Below the pieces are notes generated by a model. It was not told the DNA's origin and did not search any database. It saw only the letters and a program-made list of their open reading frames with translations. Shown piece after piece: positions 45,501 to 53,336 of a stretch of 64,000 nucleotides of DNA (within the stretch, counting starts at the first letter, position 1; each line of letters opens with the position of its first letter). The DNA is from Bacillota bacterium (GTDB lineage Bacteria; Bacillota; Clostridia; Christensenellales; Pumilibacteraceae), in NCBI GenBank assembly GCA_009779975.1, contig WRAY01000001.1, positions 62,001 to 126,000 of the forward strand, in the 5' to 3' direction. A program made the position numbers and the translations under genes.

Positions 45501-48500
45501 TGGACTCTAAATCAATTCACTGTGACATTTGACACAGCAAGCCTTCATGATTCAACCCATACTAATGAAACTGTTTTCACAATCAATAGTTCAAGTTTTG
45601 CTTTGACTGCTCCAACTAATAGAACCGGTCACACATTTAACGGTTGGTGGACAACTGCGGAGGTTAACGGAGAGAGATGGGAAGATATTCCGACTGCCCT
45701 AAGAGGAACTTCAGGAACTCAAACTCTTTTCGCTCGTTGGACTGCTAACACCTACAACTTAACATTTAATCTTAACGGCGGATCGTTTGCTTATGGCATC
45801 ACTCCTCCCGAGAACGGATTGTTTAACTCAACTGTCAATTTCCCGACAGCACCGACAAGAAACGGTTTCACATTCGCCGGCTGGCAAGTAGTTGGATCAG
45901 AGCCGCTTCACACCTATGCCCCGAATGCAGCCGTTTCAATAACAACTATCCCTGTTAACGGCTTAACATTCATTGCTCAGTGGACTGCAAGGACTGATAT
46001 TGAAGTAACATTCAATCCGGAAAGCGGAACGCTTGATGTTCCAAGTGAGGCAACAAGAAATGTTTCGTTTAACGCTCAATACGGAACACTCCCTGTTGTC
46101 AATCGAAATGGCTACACATTCGTTGGCTGGTGGACAACACCGCAAGGCGTTGAAGGCGGAGTTGAAATCACCGCAGCAACTTATGTCACTAACTACAACA
46201 ATCACACTTTACATGCAAGATGGAGTTTAATCACCTCAACTGTTTCATTCAATCTAAACGGCGGAATAAACCACGAGGACAATCCGGCGACATTTACTGT
46301 CTATGACCTTCCTATTGTTTTAGCAAACCCAACAAGAAACGGCTATCGTTTTGAGGGATGGTATACTGAGTATTATGAAGGCGTGTTTTCAAACCCAATA
46401 ACTGAAATCACAACTCTTGGAAATGTCACTCTTTTTGCAAGATGGACGGCGATTAATATTGAAATTGACCATCCTTTGACATTGACAGTCCGAGCGGATA
46501 ACGGAAATATCGACCTTGGTGCGCTTATTAGTTTTTATATTGACGGCACTCCGACTTCCCTCACTCCAAATTTAAGTTGGACTCAATCCGTATCTACCCA
46601 AAACATTGCATTTGTTAATGAGTATGGAGTTGTTTCCTTTGCTCCCGGCTCATCAGGCGGCACCTTTGCGGCAATTGCACAAATTCAAGGAACTAATCGC
46701 TCAGTCTCAATCACTTTCACTGTCAGACCAATGCCGACAGGAATAACAATCAACGGAGAATCCGGCAACTATCTAACCCCAACCCAACTAAGACAAGATG
46801 CAAGACCTCTTTTGAGTTCATTTGTGACTGCAATTGCTCCCGCAGCATCTTATCAAGGTTATGCCTTAACTTGGACTTATGGCGGTGTTGCGAGAATTGC
46901 TGGCAATTATGTTGAGTTCACCGGACATGGCGAAGGTTGGATAAGAGTTGCTCTTGTTGATTTCCCAACTATCTACGCTTATCATCATTTCAATGTTTCA
47001 GCAGTGCCAACGGGAGTTGAAATTCGTCTTCCGGAAAATACGAGAATTCCTGTTTTGGAACAATCGAATTTAGCCCTTTATGTGCTTGTCTTCCCTCATC
47101 ATGAACTGACAACAGTTGCAACTGGGTACACTCTTGTTTGGAGTGCGACCGGTGAGGCAACAGTTACAAATAATGGATTTGTCAATTTCTTAAATCCTGG
47201 TGAGGCTGAAATTACTGTCAGACTTTATGACGGAGCAACCTTTATTGCGGAAAATGTGGCTGGCTTCACAGTAGTTCAAGCATTCCTCATCGAATTTAAT
47301 ACGACATATGGCGAGGACGCATTTGGTTGGTTTGAAGCGACAAGACCGTTTAATGACCAAGATAGCGACCTATATATTAATCTTCCAAACTTCGACACTC
47401 TTGAAAATCCTTATTTCGTTTTCTTAGGTTGGAGAGTTATTCTTGATATTGATGGCAATGTTCCCATTGACCCTCCTACCCTCTTAGCAAACTCAAGATT
47501 TGAATTCGACGCAATCGCAGGACAAAGAATAGTTCTTGAGGCAGTTTGGACACTTCGCTTTAGAGTAAACTATGTGACAAATCGCGGAAACTGGACAATT
47601 GCCGATAGTTTTGTTGAAGTTGGTCATGATATCATTTTGGCACCAAATCCAACTGACGCTCAAGACAACGACAACAACCGTCGATTTGCAGGTTTTGGCT
47701 GGACAGGTCTTGACACTCCTCTTAATGGCGGCACAGCAGTAAATTCAAGCACCCACAACATGACAGCAGGCGACACATTCTACATCGTTGCCAGATGGTG
47801 GGAGCCTGAAATCGAAAGAAACGGCGCTGTTTTAACATGGCAAAATAATGTCAATGCAACTAGTTTTAATGTTGTTTATGACTTTATATCATATGACGCT
47901 CATGCTCAAAGTGAGAACGCAAGAGAACACAATAACATTGAAGCAACCTCTCTCACTCTTTCAACCGGCGGCTTCGTCACAAACCTTAGAATTGCTGCAA
48001 ACCTTGAAGGAAGGTCAACAAGACAGTCAGATTTCCAAACTGAACTTAGTTATCACAATGGAATCTACATGAATGAAACTTTCCATGTGAGCGAAACCAG
48101 AACTCTTCAAGAAGCCCTCATTCGACTCACAACCGAAAATCCGGGCACAAACACCGGCGGCGGTGAAGCAGATCATGCAGGTGCTGCCCGAAACGAAATA
48201 ATGGCATTGTTGGTTGACACTGCAATCGGTCAAGTTCGCAATCATGCGGCTGTTCATATCACTTCGGTTGGAACTTCTTTTGTTGTTGCATCTCCTGTTC
48301 ACATGAATTTGAATGTCGGCGGTGAAACAAGAATTAACTTTAATGAAGACGGAAGTATCTATGAAGCCTATAAACTAATTCTTTCAAATGCAAATGCGAC
48401 AGGACTAGGAAGCGGAGATGCACAAGGTGCTGCAATCCTTCGTGATAGAGCCTATTTCAATGCAGAAACTAATATTGTTTATAATCACAGATTATGGAAT

Positions 48501-49811
48501 GAGATTGTAATTCCAGTAATTAATATGCAAGCGCGTGATCATCTACATCGTCAAACACTAGAAGAATTCGTTGCCCAGCACAATGTCACTCCTTATGCTT
48601 TTTTTGGATATATTGTCAGACCATCATATATGGTAACAGCCAACTCAGGAGGAATGGGAAACAGTAATGACACAACTTTCCTTCAAATCGAAACTGTCAA
48701 TCGTCAAAGAATCCAACATAATGCAAATGCTAACACTTTCACTTTTACTGCTATAATGAATCAAAATGCCGGTTATATCAATAGGCACGAAGTAATTCGT
48801 TCAGGCGGCTTAGGTCCTGGAACAAACTATCGACCTGGAAATTATATCACATTAGCGTTCACAATTTGTAGTTTGACTTTAGATATTGTTTCTTACACAA
48901 CAACAACAAGATATAACGCTCCTCATATCGTAACCGGTGACACTAGAGTCAGAACGACCGCTAGTTTTGAATTCTTCAATCCTGATTTAGAAGAAGGAGA
49001 AGATTTTAAAGATGCTCATTTGACTATGCCTTGGACTGGTGGTGATAGAAACCCGGCAATGCCGGCAAACAAACCAAATCCCCCTTCAGCAGCAGCCCCT
49101 GGTGGCGGATGTTTCGTTGAAGGAACTCTAATCACACTTTATGACGGCTCTCAAAAAGCAGTTGAATATCTTGAAGCGGGCGATATGGTCAAGGTTTGGA
49201 ATTTCTATGAAGGAAGATTTGATTTTGCTCCTATTCTCTATATTGAAAACAATCAAAGAAGAGAAAGAGAAATAATATCGTTAAATTTCTCAAATGATGT
49301 TAATATTCAATTTGCCTATGAGCATGGATTTTTCAACTTGACAAGAAATCAGTTTGTTGATATTAATTGTCAAAATGCACTTAACTATGTCGGAGACTAT
49401 TTCAAGTATTATATTCGAGACGGTGATGACTTGTCATGGAAGCCTGTTCGACTTGATAGTGTTGACTTCTTCTTAAGAGAAGTTGCGGTGTTTGCACCTG
49501 TTACTGCATTCCACTTCTCGGTCTATGCAAACAGAATTTTGACAGTCGGAAGCGGAAACGGATTCTTTATTAATGTTTTCAATGTTATCGAAGATGATTT
49601 GATTTATTGCTCTCTTTATCGCAACTTGATGATTGCAAAACATGGTCTGTTATCGTTTGAAGAGTTTGACTTGATTGTCGGAGGATCAGTTCCTGAATTA
49701 TTCTTCGACATGCACAGAGGTCAATACCTTGCAATTTCAATCGCAAAAGGCTTGACAACTTGGGAAGACTTCCTCTTGCGTCTAGAAGCCTTTGCTCATC
49801 TGTTACCCTAA
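42528..49811 (+). CDS. giant lipoprotein with BIG2 domains, InlB B-repeats and a C-terminal Hint domain
   Basis: The 2427-residue protein begins MKKIKKTLLMFALALIALAI with lipobox FVAC (Cys28). BIG2-like domains cover about 125-760, seven InlB B-repeats about 770-1308 (GYTFRHWA, GHTFNGWW, GFTFAGWQ and similar) and further BIG2/InlB units up to 1770. A unique region, about 1770-2190, follows. A Hint-type domain starts at GGGCFVEGTLITLYDGSQKA (Cys2195) and goes on with VEYLEAGDMVKVWNF and a YEHGFFNL histidine motif, to about 2360. The tail ends AISIAKGLTTWEDFLLRLEA. Cys and the His motif are those used for N-S shift in Hedgehog/intein folds. A similar C-terminus, from memory, occurs in other gut Clostridia. 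AAGGAG precedes ATG. Confidence 0.88.
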   Translation: MKKIKKTLLMFALALIALAISIGAFVACEVTEDNRTVTVGQTPQGIALFEVLQGSTSLTEGANQIADGTVLTVRWRAEATHTATVTIGGAAPVGTTVGADGTSTALHTVSANVTISITATPTGNQPAPTISIAGEATRTARVGDEAVTLAATVQNLETYQITWSTSDPLVATVSNGVVTFVGQGDAAITATIDGVTPAVSASVNFVVSPVLAPAPTISIAGDANREARVGDPTVTLTPTVTNLSTYEITWSTSDPLVATVLNGVITFVGQGNVTITATIDGVIPAVSASVNFVVSPALVPSIEITGHAGGNVRVTDSPVQLNAVVTNLSTYEVIWTTNLPQLATVDRYTGLVSFEGHLGTVRITATEETGISTFIEFTIFDVPTGINLPLGSAITTREDDEINLSSLAAILPLIHVHPDYALAFSASGVGTNVARINQTEGFVYFSGHGNGSVTVTIPGTSFSETILFAVDAVPTTITLRDIQTTVRIDHSPAIQLLADVNTNASGFSLRWHSNAPSVASINTLNGVVTLHTPGTVTFTVFLYDGATQVAGEHIDTDTVVFTITAVPTGVTIMESTTNLPFIASGEHFLTNFLTNLGRDPLHIRQDDVFYIFPRINPYPAASQNYAIEWETTGVIQFNETTGRLSFSGPGAGTLIARLTITTATGSSTVQATLSGGLFNNIRPVATGINVIGNRNATVGDSPVQLTASIVPTNTVGYTINWHSSNENAVTVNNNGLVTIVDEGSSTITVSLVGFGTTVSYQFTFVVNPIGVYSITFNLNSGNWPDGTTVPFQGEYDTAVQIPTAVPTRVGHSFGGWQLSSNTSVIYQAGDMTTTTIPEGGITFNAIWNVNQYSITFNSDGGSAVSNISNQNYGTSLATLWPSNPTKTGYTFRHWASVGTTTAITVPTNMPAGGLNLTAIWEINTYTITFNLNDGTNHAENPSTFNIHDLNITLENASKEHHSFDGWFAHATEGSTPITQITTLGDVTLFARWTLNQFTVTFDTASLHDSTHTNETVFTINSSSFALTAPTNRTGHTFNGWWTTAEVNGERWEDIPTALRGTSGTQTLFARWTANTYNLTFNLNGGSFAYGITPPENGLFNSTVNFPTAPTRNGFTFAGWQVVGSEPLHTYAPNAAVSITTIPVNGLTFIAQWTARTDIEVTFNPESGTLDVPSEATRNVSFNAQYGTLPVVNRNGYTFVGWWTTPQGVEGGVEITAATYVTNYNNHTLHARWSLITSTVSFNLNGGINHEDNPATFTVYDLPIVLANPTRNGYRFEGWYTEYYEGVFSNPITEITTLGNVTLFARWTAINIEIDHPLTLTVRADNGNIDLGALISFYIDGTPTSLTPNLSWTQSVSTQNIAFVNEYGVVSFAPGSSGGTFAAIAQIQGTNRSVSITFTVRPMPTGITINGESGNYLTPTQLRQDARPLLSSFVTAIAPAASYQGYALTWTYGGVARIAGNYVEFTGHGEGWIRVALVDFPTIYAYHHFNVSAVPTGVEIRLPENTRIPVLEQSNLALYVLVFPHHELTTVATGYTLVWSATGEATVTNNGFVNFLNPGEAEITVRLYDGATFIAENVAGFTVVQAFLIEFNTTYGEDAFGWFEATRPFNDQDSDLYINLPNFDTLENPYFVFLGWRVILDIDGNVPIDPPTLLANSRFEFDAIAGQRIVLEAVWTLRFRVNYVTNRGNWTIADSFVEVGHDIILAPNPTDAQDNDNNRRFAGFGWTGLDTPLNGGTAVNSSTHNMTAGDTFYIVARWWEPEIERNGAVLTWQNNVNATSFNVVYDFISYDAHAQSENAREHNNIEATSLTLSTGGFVTNLRIAANLEGRSTRQSDFQTELSYHNGIYMNETFHVSETRTLQEALIRLTTENPGTNTGGGEADHAGAARNEIMALLVDTAIGQVRNHAAVHITSVGTSFVVASPVHMNLNVGGETRINFNEDGSIYEAYKLILSNANATGLGSGDAQGAAILRDRAYFNAETNIVYNHRLWNEIVIPVINMQARDHLHRQTLEEFVAQHNVTPYAFFGYIVRPSYMVTANSGGMGNSNDTTFLQIETVNRQRIQHNANANTFTFTAIMNQNAGYINRHEVIRSGGLGPGTNYRPGNYITLAFTICSLTLDIVSYTTTTRYNAPHIVTGDTRVRTTASFEFFNPDLEEGEDFKDAHLTMPWTGGDRNPAMPANKPNPPSAAAPGGGCFVEGTLITLYDGSQKAVEYLEAGDMVKVWNFYEGRFDFAPILYIENNQRREREIISLNFSNDVNIQFAYEHGFFNLTRNQFVDINCQNALNYVGDYFKYYIRDGDDLSWKPVRLDSVDFFLREVAVFAPVTAFHFSVYANRILTVGSGNGFFINVFNVIEDDLIYCSLYRNLMIAKHGLLSFEEFDLIVGGSVPELFFDMHRGQYLAISIAKGLTTWEDFLLRLEAFAHLLP

Positions 49812-49967
49812 AAATCATTGGAACGACTGTGTTTAGGGTTTATTATTAACAAGTAAGAACAGGTGGTTTATTCGTTCGAGCTCTCCATTTCTCACCCCTA
49901 CATTCTTAACTAACCAATAAAATAATGTGCGGGCGGTCACCGACCGCCCCTGCAATTTAATCTCATT

Positions 49968-50078
49968 CCCGAATATCACAAAACAAATATACTGTAGGGG
50001 CGGGCACTGACCGCCCGCACAATGTTATTCGTTGCCTACGAACCACTATCAAAAAACGACCAATCAAAATTTGTAGGG
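49968..50078. repeat. 111-bp perfect direct repeat, copy 1
   Basis: Identical by eye to 50459-50569. It begins CCCGAATATCACAAAACAAA and ends AATCAAAATTTGTAGGG, with a complete GGGGCGGGCACTGACCGCCC palindrome inside. Confidence 0.85.
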
Positions 50079-50156
50079 ATGAAAAACAGAGAGCCGCTTA
50101 ATTCCAACATTCAAGTAGGGGTAAGCAACGCGAACCCGCTTAATTCCAAACTTATC

Positions 50157-50209
50157 AAACAACAAAACGCCATGACTTCTAAAATATAAGTCATGGCGTT
50201 TTGTTGTTT
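50157..50209. terminator. 22-bp perfect hairpin downstream of the Hint protein gene
   Basis: Arms 50157-50178 and 50188-50209 pair fully (core ACGCCATGACTT / AAGTCATGGCGT) and end in T-rich sequence in both directions. A shorter relative with the same core occurs at 50865-50896, followed by TTTTTGTG. Confidence 0.8.
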
Positions 50210-50458
50210 AAGTTTTGTTTTTCTTAAAGCAACGGTTATATTGTGCGGGCGGTCAGTGCCCGCCCCTACAGTATTTTGACGAGTTCTCCTCAGCCACACA
50301 TATAAATCATAATAAAGTTTGTGCGTTCAATAAATATTTTTACAATGCTTTTGTCTCGCAATATTCGAAAGAAATAAATGTAGGAGCGATTATTAATATT
50401 CTCATAAATATTATAAAGTTCTTGCGTTCAGTTAACACCCTTATAATTTAATTTCACT

Positions 50459-50569
50459 CCCGAATATCACAAAACAAATATACTGTAGGGGCGGGCACTG
50501 ACCGCCCGCACAATGTTATTCGTTGCCTACGAACCACTATCAAAAAACGACCAATCAAAATTTGTAGGG
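50459..50569. repeat. 111-bp perfect direct repeat, copy 2
   Basis: Same sequence as 49968-50078, 491 bases downstream. The flanks differ: this copy continues GGTGAGCAAAGCGAACCCG, while copy 1 continues ATGAAAAACAGAGAGCCG. Confidence 0.85.
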
Positions 50570-50970
50570 GTGAGCAAAGCGAACCCGAATATTAGGGCTG
50601 CATAATATTGATAATTGAATATAATGATAATTTAAGCGGGATCGCGTTGCCCGCCCCTACAATTTAATCCCTCGAATATTACACGATAAAATAAATCGTA
50701 GGGGCGGCAATCTGCCGCCCGCACAATGTGAAACGACAACCACAACCCATCCCCAATAAAACAAACCAACAAAACTGTAGGAATGAAAAATGGAGAGCCG
50801 CTTAATTCCAACATTAATGTAGGGGTAAGCAACCCTCTTAACTCAAACCTTATCAAACCAAAATACGCCATGACTTAACATCTAAAGTCATGGCGTTTTT
50901 GTGTTGTTAATTCTAGTTCATTCGATTGTCAATTTGATGATGCTTAAAACAACTAGGATTTATACAAATT

Positions 50971-51008
50971 AAAATAGCCACTACTAAAAGTAAGCAGTGG
51001 CTATTATT
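50971..51008. terminator. bidirectional terminator after the small lipoprotein gene
   Basis: AATAGCCACT and AGTGGCTATT pair around CTACTAAAAGTAAGC-type loop bases, with T-runs in both directions. It lies 15 bases after the stop codon at 51023. Confidence 0.75.
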
Positions 51009-51022
51009 TTGATTAATTATTT

Positions 51023-51385
51023 TTATAATCCAACAACGAAATCGAAAAATTCACCAGTCGGTCCTTGAATGACCACATCACCTCGCCTAACAGAAGACAA
51101 GCCCTCTTGAGCATTTCCAATATCATGCAATGCTCTTGCTGAAGTGGTTGAACCCATGCCAACATACTCAGTAACAGTAACAATTGCTGTTCCTCTTGTT
51201 GCAGTAAAAGAACGCAGTCCGGTTCCAAGAACGATGACCTCACTAACAGTACTTACTGTGACATTGTCCTCCTCGTTAAGAGCTGTGCGAAGGTCATCAA
51301 ATCCAAGACCACCACCGCAAGCGACAGCAAAAGCCATAGTCATGGCAAGTGCTAAGGCAATTAAGCCAAACTTCAATTTTTTCAT
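51023..51385 (-). CDS. small lipoprotein of unknown function
   Basis: The 120-residue product starts MKKLKFGLIALALAMTMAFA and has the lipobox AVAC at Cys23. The mature 98 residues (GGGLGFDDLRTALNEEDNVT, then repeated TATRGTAIVTVTEY strands) show no known motif and may be one small beta domain. AAGGAG precedes the ATG, and the promoter upstream has perfect consensus boxes. Strong promoter, own terminator and small size suggest an abundant surface protein. Confidence 0.78.
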   Translation of the reverse strand: MKKLKFGLIALALAMTMAFAVACGGGLGFDDLRTALNEEDNVTVSTVSEVIVLGTGLRSFTATRGTAIVTVTEYVGMGSTTSARALHDIGNAQEGLSSVRRGDVVIQGPTGEFFDFVVGL

Positions 51386-51432
51386 TTTTTTATCTCCTTT
51401 TTGTGTGTGTATTCACACATCATTATGAAGTT

Positions 51433-51461
51433 ATTATATCCTATAATTGTTTTGTTGTCAA
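51433..51461 (-). promoter_or_regulatory. consensus promoter of the small lipoprotein gene
   Basis: The minus strand reads TTGACA (51461-51456), 17 bases, TATAAT (51438-51433): both boxes are perfect. Transcription should begin near 51426, giving a leader of about 40 bases with a GTGTG/CACAC hairpin. Confidence 0.85.
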
Positions 51462-51521
51462 GAAATATTGCTATGTTTTCCCAAATTTTTTAATTTTATT
51501 TCCTAAATTTTTCCAACTTTT

Positions 51522-52979
51522 TTATACAACACTTAATCTTTCGTTGTGGAATTGAAATCTTTCCCGCCTTTCTTGTTCAAGTTTTTGTTGTCTTTGTTTT
51601 TCCTTTTCAACTTTTTCTTTCTCGGTTAGCGGCGGGGCTATGGCAACCAGTCCTTGTTTTTCGAGGTATTTGTCTTTGCGAACTAATTTTGACTCAATTA
51701 GATTTCCGTTTTCGTCATAGTATTGCAAATAACCTTCGCTTGATAGTTTACCTTGTCCGTGTTTTACTCTGACACGCTCTCCTGTCATTGCCTCAGTTGA
51801 GACATATTTTCTGTCAAAGTCAATAATTTCTTCGTCTTTCGGAGGATTTCCCCGATAGGTCACGACACTTTTTGTTTTTATTTCATAGGGCAATTCTTCG
51901 CCATAGAACTCGACAACACAATAGGCACTTGTGCCATAGGCTTTGATGAAAACAGGAGTTTTTCCTGAATTTTTGAACACTAAGTCAGCAGTGCCTGAGT
52001 TGACCATTGCGTCAAATGAAGGAGGAACATAACTTGAAATGAGAGAGTGGTTTCGAACTTGTTCAATTTCCATGTCTGCCCTTATTGCAGCGTTGTAGAG
52101 AGTTGTTGATGCCTGACACACTCCTCCGCCTATGCCGTCAACATATTTGCCGTCCATTATTATTTTCGCAGTTTTGAACCCTCTGTCCGCAGTCCTTGCT
52201 CCGACAGTTTTATTGAATGAGAATTCTTCACCTGCATCAAGGCGAGTGCCGTTAATTTTTTGCATCGCCAGTTTTATGTTGTGAACCCTTCCCTCTCCGC
52301 TCTTTTCATAGGTTGTTTTGAATTTTGCCCTCAAATGAGTCAACCGCATGTTGTCAAAACTTGTCACACATGGCTCAATTGATTTTGGAGTTATGTTAAC
52401 TCTTGCGTGTGCGTCAAGTCTTAGGGCATAGTAGATGTCTTGATAAAGTCTCATTTCATCTATTTGATAACCTTTTTCTTCTCTGGTCACATGGAATGCC
52501 GGTTTTTTGTCGGGATGAAAATAAATTTTTGAATTCACTGGGTCACGATTTATTGTTTTTATTGTCCGGTCAACTGATTTAGATAAAAGCGGAAATGAGT
52601 ATAAAAGAGCGTCCTTAAATGATGCTCCGATTGTTAGTGAGCGGCTCACCATCTCCATTTTTTCTTTGAAGTTGTGATTAATTCTTCTGTTGAAAATTTG
52701 TTCTGCGACTAGATGGTCAGTAGGTTTTATGAAATTGTCTTGATAAGAAAATACTTTGTCTTTGTGGATAATGTCAATTTTTGCCCATTTTAGTTGTTCA
52801 TCTTGAAATCTTGGAACATGAGATATTCCAAATCTGGAAAATGAGACAGTGTCGGAAGAAGCAGATTTTTTGAAAACCCCGAAGGCGGCATCCCCTTCGG
52901 TAATAAAACCTGATGCAAAAAAAACGCAAAAGGAAATCGCAAAAATTAAAAACAAAATATGTAATGATTTTCGTTTCAT
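51522..52979 (-). CDS. VanW family cell-wall protein
   Basis: The protein of about 485 residues has an N-terminal membrane segment (LHILFLIFAISFCVFFASGF), a peptidoglycan-binding-4-like region in the middle (ILTFDNMRLTHLRAKFKTTY, with RVHNIKLAMQKINGTRLDAG) and the VanW signature FSFNKTVGARTADRGFKTAK with GGGVCQASTTLYNAAIRADM. A G5-like segment and a Lys/Glu-rich tail follow. VanW proteins occur in glycopeptide-resistance clusters and widely in spore formers; their activity is unknown. I start at ATG 52979 (a GTG codon precedes it). CATAAT lies eight bases before the ATG, a possible leaderless start with a weak -35. Confidence 0.9.
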   Translation of the reverse strand: MKRKSLHILFLIFAISFCVFFASGFITEGDAAFGVFKKSASSDTVSFSRFGISHVPRFQDEQLKWAKIDIIHKDKVFSYQDNFIKPTDHLVAEQIFNRRINHNFKEKMEMVSRSLTIGASFKDALLYSFPLLSKSVDRTIKTINRDPVNSKIYFHPDKKPAFHVTREEKGYQIDEMRLYQDIYYALRLDAHARVNITPKSIEPCVTSFDNMRLTHLRAKFKTTYEKSGEGRVHNIKLAMQKINGTRLDAGEEFSFNKTVGARTADRGFKTAKIIMDGKYVDGIGGGVCQASTTLYNAAIRADMEIEQVRNHSLISSYVPPSFDAMVNSGTADLVFKNSGKTPVFIKAYGTSAYCVVEFYGEELPYEIKTKSVVTYRGNPPKDEEIIDFDRKYVSTEAMTGERVRVKHGQGKLSSEGYLQYYDENGNLIESKLVRKDKYLEKQGLVAIAPPLTEKEKVEKEKQRQQKLEQERRERFQFHNERLSVV

Positions 52980-53083
52980 CACTACATATTATGTGCAGAA
53001 GTATTATGGTTATGTAAAATAAACACCTGTTAACCGTGTTTCTTAGAGCATAAAAGTTTTTAAATAGAAAATAAATCTGCTCT

Positions 53084-53336
53084 AACTATCTTCGATAGTT
53101 TTGTGAGAGATTGCTATTACATTAAATTCTCCAACAACAGGGTCGAAGCCACTTATCAACAATCTTCGACTGTTTTGAATGGGAAAGTTTGGGCAAACAA
53201 AATCATTCAAAAGTATCGAAAATACTTGACAAGCATCTTCGATGCCTTTGTTGGGTTGGTCGTATGTCAAGCACAAACTGACAAAAGTATCGAAGATACT
53301 TGACAAACACTCTCCGTCAAGAGGGTCGAAGACCCT
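53084..53336. repeat. array of mini-hairpins with TTC/GAA loops
   Basis: Seven small palindromes share TCTTCGA or TCGAAGA at the centre: AACTATCTTCGATAGTT (53084), GGGTCGAAGCCAC (53139, imperfect), AACAATCTTCGACTGTTTT (53158), AAGTATCGAAAATACTT (53211), GCATCTTCGATGC (53233), AAGTATCGAAGATACTT (53285) and AGGGTCGAAGACCCT (53322). The last is inside the CCA-adding enzyme gene. No real gene is seen between 52980 and 53316. Relatives are at 59967-59995 and 60102-60116. Confidence 0.75.

Larger units (their letters stand above)
49812..51022. repeat. 1.2-kb intergenic cluster of palindromic repeats
   Basis: No convincing gene is present. GC-rich palindromes of the TGTAGGGGCGGGC ... GCCCGCACA type occur at 49927-49955, 49992-50023, 50241-50272, 50483-50514, about 50638-50668 and 50696-50727, in both directions. 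A second motif, GTAGGGGTAAGCAACGCGAA (50115-50134), has relatives at 50564 and 50819. The 111 bases 49968-50078 recur without difference at 50459-50569. Two related hairpin terminators (50157-50209 and 50865-50900) and one before the small lipoprotein gene (about 50971-51008) are embedded. Confidence 0.85.

Noticed and set aside
50111-50871. Open frames in the 49.8-51.0 kb repeat cluster
   Set aside because: They run through palindromic repeats in several directions, lack ribosome sites and have no recognisable motifs.
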